Under the pieces are notes generated by a model. The model had not been told where the DNA came from and did not search any database. It saw only the letters and a list, made by a program, of their open reading frames with translations. The position numbers were made by a program, and so were the translations under genes. From Mytilinidion resinicola (lineage: Eukaryota > Ascomycota > Dothideomycetes > Mytilinidiales > Mytilinidiaceae), in assembly GCF_010093595.1 (NCBI RefSeq), contig NW_022985458.1, positions 642,080 through 706,079 of the forward strand: a stretch of 64,000 nucleotides of DNA, given 5' to 3'. Shown here piece after piece: positions 11,663 through 20,773 of the stretch (position 1 is its first letter; each line of letters starts with the position of its first letter).

Positions 11663-11889
11663 CGGGGCTCCTTAAGCTTGCTCGGAACATTCCACAAGGG
11701 CGTGGCCAGAGCGGGTCGGCACCCTCCCTGCTAGCGCGCCACCCAGAACATCTTGAGTGCCGGCCAATCTGCTGACGCACCTGCAGAGGTACCTCGAGTG
11801 ACATACCTACTTTTTGCCACCTGCACTTGCTGAAACTGTCAACACCTAAGAAGGCGACACCAAACCCTCTTGTGGAATAACCAACCCAT

Positions 11890-12846
11890 CTAACACGATA
11901 ATGTACTACGGGTGTCTCGCCTCTTCTCCATCTTGCGTCTTGCAGTATAGACCCACTCATCCAGAAATAGCCATAGCCAAAGCAGGACGAGCCACATCGA
12001 GATAATAGCTGCTCCTACCAGGCTTACCATGCTAAACCAGCGAGACAGATACCAGACTGACTCCCAATGAGCGGCCACCAACTGCTCGACCGCAAGCGCA
12101 ACCTGCAGGGAATTCAAGATTGTGGAGACTAGAGCGAACACGAACAATATAGGTCCATACAGCCGCCCAAAGAAATCTCCATATTGTCCATGCACCTGTT
12201 CAAAGTGAAATTTGCGTAAAAACAGCGGAGCATAGAAGTTGAGTCGCGTTAGCCTTAGCTCGCCGTAGCCGTACCGTCTTGACACCGCTGAGTCCTCAAT
12301 ATGGTTGAGTTCTGAAATGAGTTGGCAGAATGATGCCCAATCCACGTCCTTGGGGATAAGACGAAGGTTGTCTTGTTGAGCAATGTTGAAATCCGATTCG
12401 TGCTGGATCAAGTAGCGGTACGTCCGCAGGCATCCAGTCGCAGCCTTGCGAATATTGCTTTGACTATCGCCCAGTCGGTCTGAACTCTCGTCTAGGTACG
12501 TCTCCCAAAACGCGTGCGATAGCAAATATCGTGGAAGAGGTTTAACGAATATGCGGTCGTGGATCCAGATCAAATGCAGTCGAGGTTCCTCAGTGACAAT
12601 GATGTCACGACCTTTGACCCGTTGTCGATGTAAGGGGTTAACGTTTCCGCTGGACAGGGTCGTCATAATCCAGAGACGCGGCGCCATTATCTCGAGATCC
12701 TTGGAGCAAAACTCCTTCTCAAGGAATCGTCTCATATCAGCGGCGTTGTTGAGCAGAACCGAAGGCTGGCCGGGCAGAGTAGTCATCAGCGGTGTTCTAG
12801 GATCAAGATCGCGAACGAGCTGGTTTGCCTTAGAAAACGGAGGCAT
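11890..12846 (-). CDS. DUF6601-type membrane protein
   Basis: 318 residues from the ATG at 12846 (MPPFSKANQL); an in-frame ATG at 12909 would add 21. The body has features I recognise from fungal DUF6601 proteins: LHLIWIHDRIFVKPLPRYLL, AFWETYL, YLIQHESDFNIAQ, LRLIPKDVDW, YGELRLTRLNFYAP and KFHFEQVHGQYG. Two hydrophobic segments follow near the C-terminus (YGPILFVFALVSTIL and LVGAAIISMWLVLLWLW), so it is probably a membrane protein with a cytosolic N-terminal domain. No stops or RIP signs. It is transcribed divergently from the NLR gene, with about 300 bp between start codons. Biochemical function is unknown. Confidence 0.8.
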   Translation of the reverse strand: MPPFSKANQLVRDLDPRTPLMTTLPGQPSVLLNNAADMRRFLEKEFCSKDLEIMAPRLWIMTTLSSGNVNPLHRQRVKGRDIIVTEEPRLHLIWIHDRIFVKPLPRYLLSHAFWETYLDESSDRLGDSQSNIRKAATGCLRTYRYLIQHESDFNIAQQDNLRLIPKDVDWASFCQLISELNHIEDSAVSRRYGYGELRLTRLNFYAPLFLRKFHFEQVHGQYGDFFGRLYGPILFVFALVSTILNSLQVALAVEQLVAAHWESVWYLSRWFSMVSLVGAAIISMWLVLLWLWLFLDEWVYTARRKMEKRRDTRSTLSC

Positions 12847-13144
12847 GATTGCGTGATAGAGTAATGCTAGATAAGTCGTCTCTGTGTGTGCTATAGACTC
12901 GCGAAGCACTTATATCTTCAAAGCTCGAGCAGGCTTCCAGTAGAGGGAGGGCATCGCGCCTGAGGCAGCTATGGCTCCCTTTCAGCCTTCCCCAGCCTTG
13001 CTTGGCCTCGCTGCAGGCAGACTGGCGGCTACTCCAACCCGGCATATACCAGCCTGCTGATCTATCTGCACGTCTCCCCATCCTGATCCTTGTGCTTCAT
13101 CGAAACTTCAGACGCGCTGCCTCATCGAGCATTGACGGATAGAT
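12847..13144. promoter_or_regulatory. Shared divergent promoter region (inferred)
   Basis: Non-coding gap between the divergently transcribed DUF6601 gene and the NLR gene. It must hold both promoters, but no individual motif is convincing. Confidence 0.35.
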
Positions 13145-15784
13145 ATGGTACGTTGGTGGCAACCGTGAAGCGCGCCAAGACTAATACGGAACTAGGTTCG
13201 GCCGGTTACAAACAGGGACATCGGGCTGAAAGTGCTTTGCAAGGCACCAGCGGAAGCAGCCCAGAGCACCGAGTACATCCTTCTTTTCGCTTTTCGACTT
13301 CTGCTTTAATGACACTATACTGATCTGCCTTAGCATTGTCGCAATCCACGGCCTCGGAGCCCATCCGGACGACGCTTGGTGCAAAAATGACGGCACGACG
13401 GAGGAGCCGGAATGGGTCAACTGGCTTATCGAGGACGATATGCTGCCAGCAGTAGCACCCCATGCGCGCATCATGCGATATGGATACCAGTCGGAGTGGT
13501 TTGGGAAAGAGGCGATGCAGCAGAATGTGTCGACGGTGGCAGATCGGTTGCTACGAGCCTTGCGGCGGAAAAGAGAGGTGGAGACCCTCTGTATCAGACG
13601 CAATTTCTTTGCTAAATCTGTTAGGAATTTCCGTTCCGCCCACTGCTCTTTATCGCGCACTGCTTTGGCGGGTTGGTCGTGCTAAAGGTAAGCAAGTGAG
13701 CTAAAACGGAACGCGCCCGCAACTAAGGGTTTCTAGGCATTACTGGAAGCCGAACAATACAAGAGCGAGTGGCCTGGCGTATTTGCATCGACCACTGGCC
13801 TGATCTTCTTCGGCACTCCGTTTCGAGGGGCGGAGGGAATGAGCCAAATGGAGATGCTTGAGGCGGCGCGGAGGGAATATCATGAGGATGAGGTGCAGCT
13901 GAGGGCTCTGGACATACTGCAGCCAGGGAACGTGTACCTTCAGGATGTGGTTGACAACTTCTTAAAGAAGACGCGGAGGCAGACAAACAAGACCCAGGTT
14001 GCATGCTTCTACGAGCTTAAGGCAAGCAATGTGGGAAAGATTGTGGGGAAGGAGGATCGGATGGTAGGTTCGGGAGGGACTGTGCGTCGCACTAAGGCTG
14101 ACCATCTTCACAGAGATTTGTGGTGAGCCAGAGCTCTGGATGCCTCGACCTTTCCGATTCAACGAGCAAGTTCTCGCTCTCGCGGAACCACTTTGACATG
14201 AACAAGTTCGGGAACAGCAAGGAGGAAGACGAGTTTGAGGAAGACTTTCAGACGGTGAGGGACGTTGTTAAGGAGATGATTGAGGCATCTCAAGGGCTTG
14301 TGGAGGCTCGATCTCAGTGTAATTATGCTCCTTTATAGCAGGTCATATCTGAAGAGAGTTGACTGGGGCGACAGACCACGGCAAATACAAGGTCGACTTT
14401 AGTCTTACAGGCGTCCCCGTAGTAAGCCAATTCGTCCCACGCGACACCGAGATGCGACAGCTTGAGCAGTTCTTCCTCCACGACACGCCCGCAACGGACC
14501 GACGAAAGATATTCGTGGTTCATGGCCTTGGCGGTATAGGCAAGACGCAGTTAGCGGTTGAGTTCGCGCGGGAGCATCGGCGCGGATTCAGCGGGATATT
14601 TTGGCTGGACGGATCATCGGAGGCCAGTCTGAAGCAGACATTTGTTGGCATGGCGCAAAGGCTGCCATGGGAGGAGCTGACGGCAGATGGTGTGGAGATG
14701 CTGAAGCATTCGAACGTTGATGTCGACGTGGCTGTGCGGGAATGTCTCCGGTGGCTGTCCCTACCCTTAAACCGGCACTGGCTGTTGATTGTCGACAGCG
14801 TTGACCGCGAGTACGACGACAAAGACGATTCGCAAGCGTACAAGGTTGAGGACTATTTCCCTCATGCAGACCATGGGTCAATCCTAATCACGAGTCGATT
14901 AGGAAGCCTTCAGGGAGACGGCCCAGGACTTATGCTAGGAACAGTCAGCACAGAGCAAGCGGTAGCTATTCTGGAGAATAATGCTAGAAAAGTGGTTAAG
15001 GGTGAGAAAGCAGCTACGCTCGTAAGAGATAAGGGCATCATCGCTAATCTATGTTGAATAGACGCTGACATGATTCTCGAGCGGCTCAACGGACTTCCTC
15101 TAGCACTCACTCAGGCCGGCTCGTACTTGCGAGAGACGAACGTGTCCACATCGACATATGTAAAACACTATGACAGAACCTGGGAGCGTCTAATGAAAAA
15201 GCAGGGACGCTTTCGGCTGCAAGAGTACGGTGACCGAAATATCTTAACGACATGGACGATGTCGTACGAGCAGGTGAGGAGGCAGAGCGAGGAGGCTGCG
15301 TGCCTAGTCAAGCTCTGGGGATGCCTAGATTGGGGAGAGCTGTGGTATGAGCTGATTGCAGCTGCCTTGGATTTATCAGAAGTTATAAACGTTCCAAAAT
15401 GGCTGCTCGATATAGCGGAGGATGAGCTCGAGTTTGCCGACGCAGTAGGTCTGCTGTCGCGATACTCGCTTGCTAATGCAAAAGAAAACACCAACAGCCA
15501 CTCGATGCACTCGGTATTGCACAAGTGGTGCTCCCAGCTGTCGGAAGGTGATGAGAGGCATGATCTTTGTTGCTTAGCAGTAGGGCTGGTGGCATCAAAC
15601 GTACCTTCGCAATCGGAGGTTGAGCCCTGGAGTAAGCGAAAACGAATGCTGGCCCACGTAATACGAGTGTGCAGGTGGGTAGTGGAAGATATTGCATTTG
15701 ATGCGAGAGATGTTATCGAAGCTTCGGTAACGCCGTGGATGTTTCAGTCCTTGGGAGATTTACTTTCGGGCGAAGATAGGCTAA

Positions 15785-16620
15785 AGGAGGCGGAGGAGAT
15801 GTACGATCGGGCGCTGCAAGGAAAGGAGAAGGCACTAGGAGCGGAGCATACATCAACACTCAACACGGTCAACAACTTGGGCCTTCTCTACGCGGACCAG
15901 GGACGACTAGATAAGGCGGAGGAGATGTACAATCGGGCGCTGCAAGGGTGCGAGAAGGCACTAGGAGCGGAGCATACATCAACACTTTCCACGGTCAACA
16001 ACATAGGCAATCTCTACAAGGCTCAGGGATGGCTGGATAAGGCGGAGGAGATGTATAATCGAGCGCTGCAAGGATGCGAGAAGGCACTAGGAGCGGAGCA
16101 TACATCAACACTNNNNNNNNNNNNNNNNNNNNNNNNNNNNNNNNNNNNNNNNNNNNNNNNNNNNNNNNNNNNNNNNNNNNNNNNNNNNNNNNNNNNNNNN
16201 NNNNNNNNNNNNNNNNNNNNNNNNNNNNNNNNCTAGGAGCGGAGCATACATCAACACTCTCCACGGTTAACAACTTGGGCAACCTCTACGCGGACCAGGG
16301 ACGGCTAGATAAGGCGGAGGAGATGTATAATCAGGCGCTGCAAGGATGCAAGAAGGCACTAGGAGCGGAGCATACATTAACACTCTCTATAGTTAACAAC
16401 TTAGGCAATCTCTATAAGGCTTAGGGATAGCTGGATAAGGCGGAGGAGATGTACAATCGAGCGCTGCAAGGATGCGAGAAGGCACTGGGAGCGGAGCATA
16501 CATCAACACTTAACACGGTTAACAACCTGGGCAACCTCTACAAGGCTTAGGGACGGCTAGATAAAGCGGAGGAGATGTACGATCGGGCGCTGCAAAGGTA
16601 CAAGAAGGCACTTAGACGGG
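15785..16620 (+). repeat. 126-bp tandem repeat coding TPR units
   Basis: The block CTAGGAGCGGAGCAT recurs at 15835, 15961 and 16087, then after the gap at 16233, 16359 and 16485, with a decayed unit at 16611. Spacing is 126 bp (42 codons) throughout except across the gap. Each unit codes LDKAEEMYNRALQGCEKALG plus the linker to the next helix pair. Near-identity between units makes the array prone to copy-number change and to RIP. Confidence 0.9.
16113..16232. other. Assembly gap (120 N)
   Basis: A run of N inside the TPR repeats. Repeat spacing across it is 146 bp where 126 or a multiple is expected, so the stated gap length is wrong by 20 bp, or by 20 bp modulo 126. As written it also shifts the frame; 100 N, or 100 plus multiples of 126, would restore it. 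Confidence 0.95.
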
Positions 16621-16871
16621 AAAATGTTGCGACTTACCTACTAGCACTAAATATAACCTACAATCTAGCCCTACTGTTTTCTAACTACAGTAATATAGGC
16701 AGAGCTAGAGCAATATACTTAAGGGCTCTATTAGGGTATAAGGAAGTCTTTAGACATAATCATTAAGAGTATAAAGACGTACGGGCAAAGCTTGTTGCTT
16801 TACATACCTTAGAAAACGAGACAAGTGCGCTAATAGCCGCAAAAGGTGATCACGCGCACCCGCTACCTTAA

Positions 16872-17496
16872 GGCGTATCGCATTCTCGTGTCCAGAAGCG
16901 CATACCAATCTCTAAACGGTATCAAAAGCTAGGTTTAAGATAAGCGAACTTTCCTTAGCTTACCTCATTCCTCGCTACGCTCCGTAATACTGAGCAGCAC
17001 AAATAGAACAAATCTAGCTCTTGCATTCCTTGCTGTAAACTGTACTTAGTAATAAGTGACTATTGAAGAGTAGCGTTGTAGTACTAATATGGCTGCGCTA
17101 TAACCGGAAAGCTATTGCGCGGATATCACGGTTTGAATGCTGCTCGTATATACGCCTGATGCCGCTACTTGTTCTGAAAACGCAGAATTTTCATAGAGAG
17201 GTCTATTTTCAGCGAGTCACGTGGCGCCAAGAGATCCGAAAACTCTGCAACTCCAGAGCTTGATTCTCAACGCCACGACGGCTCTCGTAGCTTGTTTCTA
17301 CCCGCCTACCGTCCCGTAGATAGTTGCCTCTTAGGAGTGCGTTAGGGGGTCTCCTCCGGTACGTGCAGCTGGCGGAGAGCTAGGCCTCTGGGCGGCTCAA
17401 TTCGAAGGCTCTATAGCCTTATTAACGCGACGCCTAAGGCCAAGTTCTACGCCTACGAGCCTGCACGGCCTACAGAGGCCTCCGTGCCGCAAATAA
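16872..17496. other. No gene recognised
   Basis: No supported open frame. The sequence is moderately AT-rich with many stops on all frames and no clear repeat structure. Confidence 0.5.
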
Positions 17497-18470
17497 CAAA
17501 ATTATTATCAACACCGTGTTATAGATGGCAGAGATGGCTAGAAATAAGATAAGAGGAAAGTAGATGTTAGATAAGGAAAGATGATATAGATGGCAGTAGA
17601 TGGCAAGAAGATGCTGGGAAACGATGGGGGGCCCCATTCCAACGCACCCCATCCGTGACGGCCATCCAGGCGAATGGTGCCGCCTCCGCCCAGCGTGGGG
17701 AAATGACTTACTATGGCTTGGTAGATGGCAGAGATAGATGGTTATATATAGCAGAGATAGTTATATCTGGCAGAGATGGTTATAGATGGCAAGAGATGGT
17801 TAGAGGTGAGATAAGTGGAAAGTAGATAGTAGATAAGTAAATATGGCAATAGATGGCAAGTATATGGCAAAGAGATAATGGGAAACAATGGGGGCCCCAT
17901 TCTAACGCACCCCATCCGCGACGGCCATCCAGGCGATGTTGCCGCCTCCGCCCAGCGGGGGAAAATGACTTACTATGGCTCTGTAGATGGAAAAGTAGAT
18001 GGTTATAGATAGCAAGAGATAGTTAGAAATAAGTGGTTAGAAGGTTTCAGATAAGAAAAGATAGGGAAAGGTAGGGATAGATGGCAAGAAGATGCTGGGT
18101 AATGATAGGGGCCCCATCCAACGCACCCCATCCGTGACGGCCATCCAGGCGATGCTGCCGTCTCCACCCAGCGGGGGTAAATGACTAACTATGGCTTGGT
18201 AGATGGCAAGTAGATGGCAAGTAGATGGCAAGAGATAATTAGAGATTGAAGAGATAGTAAGTATATAGTTATTAGATGGTAAGTAGATAAGTAGATTAAG
18301 AAGTAGATGGCAGAAAGATGAGAAGGGTAACGATGGGGGCTCTAGCAACGCACCCTATCTGTGTCGGCCATCCAGGTGACAGCACCGACTCCGCCCTGCG
18401 AGGGTAAATGACTTACTATGGCTCGGTAGATGGAAAGAAGATGGCAAAAGTAGATGGCAAGAGTAAATAG
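17497..18470. repeat. Satellite-like array, four units
   Basis: A GC-rich core (CAACGCACCCCATCC, then GACGGCCATCCAGGCGA and CCGCCTCCGCCCAGCG) occurs near 17641, 17905, 18120 and 18347, spaced about 264, 215 and 227 bp. The cores are separated by purine-rich AGATGGCAAGTAGATGGCA stretches of variable length; each core is followed by AAATGACTTACTATGGCT or close to it. No coding potential. Confidence 0.8.
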
Positions 18471-18695
18471 TAAATGACGGAGTACGTATTCTTAGCCAGC
18501 TAGCCTACGGAGTATGGTACGGCTAGCTCAGCTACCTTGATATAGAACACGGTTCCTATACTTAGCCCACACAGTTCTACGGTACGGCTACGTAAGCCTC
18601 CACGCACACAGAGTATATATACGGCGTACGTAGCCTAGATAGATGCTCATCCAATACATCACTTACCTCGTTCAATGCATTGTTTCACCTCCATC
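18471..18695. other. No gene recognised
   Basis: Spacer between two parts of the GATGGCA-rich array. It contains short repeats of TACGGTACGGCTA type and nothing that looks coding. Confidence 0.45.
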
Positions 18696-18895
18696 CTCAG
18701 TAAATATAGATGGCAAAGGTAGATAGCAAAAGTAGAGGACAGATTAAGATAGCAAGTAGATGAAGCAAGCCTACCAGGTAGTAGATGACACGTATATGAA
18801 GCAGTAGATGGCAAGAAAATAGCAAGGAGATAAAGCAAGTAGATGAGAAGGAGATAGGAAGGAGATGGTGAAGGTAAATGGCAGAAGACATCAGC
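18696..18895. repeat. Degenerate GATGGCA/AGTAGAT repeat
   Basis: Purine-rich sequence of the same kind as the spacers of the upstream array (GATGGCAAAGGTAGATAGCA, AAGTAGATGAGAAGG) but without the GC-rich core. Confidence 0.6.
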
Positions 18896-20540
18896 TGGAG
18901 GTGTTAGCACCTACATTATGAGCAAGAGAGCAAAGGCCGAAGCCCGCTCGAGGGAAGAGAGGGCGATGCCTTTCTTATATACTCTTGCCAAGATGCTAGC
19001 GTCGGAATACCGTTATCGTGGCCCACTCACGATGAGTCGGCCGCGAGAGTCTGGATTACGTAGCCAGCTATGCTCTCCCATGGGTTTCTTCTTTCTATTT
19101 CTTTACTGTCGAGTGATGATAAAACTTTCCAATTACAAAGAATAGTGCCTTAATTTCCGGCCTCGTCTCTGCTGGTAACGGCAGCAAGCTAGACGCGAGA
19201 GTCTAGGTTGCATAGTCAGCTGACGAGCAGAATCTTCTCCAGGCTATTCAGTGCCTGCATCGTTTGTTATTAGCTGAGTGCTATCAGCCTTTAAGTTTGG
19301 GTCAAGATGGCGCGTAGTTGAGCCGTGCGGCAACTAATCTGGAATTACGGCGCAGTACAGTAAATGCTCGTTATAACGTTTATGCTATATACCATGAATA
19401 TACGCTATACCGTTCAACCTTCCAATTACCGTTCTAATATTAGGCGGACAGTGACACTCGATATAACGTTCACATGCGCTATAACGTTCATCACCCCCGG
19501 AGCATTAGGTGAACGGTACGACGAGCTTTTTCTGCACCTGCACAAGACTGCGATCTGATGGCCGGACCCACGATTCGGCGTGGGAAAGCTCCACTGTCCC
19601 TTGACCCTTGGCCCTTGACCCTTGAGAGAGGGTCAACCTATTTAAAGATGCAATCAATAAAAAGCCTGGATAGATAAAAATTGCAGCCAATCTGGCCCGC
19701 TCCGTACCTGGTGCAGTGGGGTGGTCCAGAGTTCTGGTCCCAGCGGTGCGGGTTTGCGATCGCTAAGCGGCAAGCCAGACCCAACAGGGTGGAGCGAGGT
19801 GATGAATTTGGACCCTTTCCTCCCACCAACACGCAGTCCTCTTTGAGATGCTCCCGCTGGCAAGCCAAGCATCCAGCACGGATGTCCGTCTCCGACAGGT
19901 ATGACAATTTGCACGCGGCATGCGGGCGCAGGGGACCCGGGGCATTCCACCATGCGAGCAACTCGGGCCGATGTGAATGAATCGACGATGAGCTGCAGAA
20001 CCCGTTGGCAGCTCGCTGGATGTTTCGCGTGCTGTAGCCTGTAACCTGTTTCTCCGATCGACCTCCAGATACGGAAAGCTGCCGACCTCCGCGCTTTCCC
20101 GCCAGCCTGAACGATCCCCACACACGGCAGCAGACCGCGACCCAGGTCCACCGTTCACGAGCCCCACAGGGCAGATATAACGACCTGAGCAAAGAGTGTA
20201 GCAAATCTCCCTACACCAAGCCGAGGCCACTGTAACATCTCTCCCAGAGATCTGAATAAACTTCAGGCCCATCATTTCAACGGAAGACAGGTAGGGCAAT
20301 GATCGATTGGGAGTTTCTACTTGTAATGCTAACGCAATATTTTAGATTAAGAGCACTGTATAGATTTGGTTTGCTTTGGCTAGGAACGCAGGAGACAAGC
20401 TTGCATACGGGCACCTATAAACTGCTGTCACAACGAGCAGAGAGTTCGATAGAACTCGACCCCACCTCGTGCACGGCCACCACCTTATGCACGGTTTTCT
20501 ACCCCACCAAAATTAGATAGAATAACAACGCTCTAATAGA
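18896..20540. other. No gene recognised
   Basis: Contains short CGTTATAACGTT-like near-palindromes at about 19370-19490, and a CCCTTGACCCTTGG short repeat at about 19596-19625. Overlapping minus-strand frames at 19.6-20.3 kb are discussed among rejected items. Confidence 0.4.
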
Positions 20541-20773
20541 AAGGGGGTTGATAATCTCACACCCCCTAATCCCTCCACGCACACCCCCTAATTCCTCCAC
20601 GCACACCCCCCCCCCTCTTGGCGCTTCACCACCTTCTAATTGGCTCGGAGCACTGCTCCGGAGCCTCCGATTCGCTCGCTTAACTTGCTCACTAATTCTA
20701 AATGCTCTCTCTAAATGCGGCCATGTACAATTACATCCTCATCCTCATACACCACCTCCACAATACGCTCACT

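Larger units (their letters stand above)
6118..11681 (-). mobile_element. Complete Tad1-type LINE retrotransposon
   Basis: The 14-bp sequence TCGGAACATTCCAC occurs at 6104-6117 and again at 11682-11695, exactly flanking the element, so it is a target-site duplication. Read on the minus strand the order is ORF1 (gag with zinc knuckles), ORF2 (endonuclease, reverse transcriptase, RNase H, C-terminal zinc motif), then a 3' untranslated stretch ending in a CA-dinucleotide tail (the TG run at 6118-6139 on the plus strand) instead of poly(A). Only 19 bp precede the ORF1 start, so the 5' end is either very short or slightly truncated. Seven in-frame stops in ORF2, all RIP-type, show it is inactive. 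Confidence 0.9.
13145..16871 (+). pseudogene. NLR: hydrolase-like, NB-ARC, TPR repeats
   Basis: Proposed exons: 13145-13147, 13196-13272, 13334-13577, 13625-13687, 13737-14063, 14114-14318, 14375-15021 and 15082 onward; all introns are 47-61 nt with GT-AG ends and the frame holds at each joint. The N-terminal domain is alpha/beta-hydrolase-like (DIVAIHGLGAHPDDAWC, MRYGYQSEWFG, IAHCFGGLVVLKALL, GLIFFGTPFRG); the nucleophile position in HCFGG is Cys rather than Ser. The NB-ARC has a P-loop (VVHGLGGIGKTQLA), FWLDGSS, a Walker B-like HWLLIVDSVD, ILITSR and GLPLALTQAG. The C-terminus is kinesin-light-chain-like TPR repeats of 42 residues. Fungal proteins of this build act in self/non-self recognition and cell death. 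Four in-frame stops lie in the 3' repeats (16422, 16428, 16548, 16764), each RIP-type; the ancestral stop is at 16869. An assembly gap lies inside. A shortened protein ending at 16424 could still work. Confidence 0.85.

Noticed and set aside
19763..20299. Possible Zn2Cys6 gene on the minus strand (ANCHTCRRR in one frame, CLACQREHLKEDC in another)
   Set aside because: The two halves are in different frames, spacing does not fit a cluster cleanly, and nothing downstream resembles a regulator. At best a relic.
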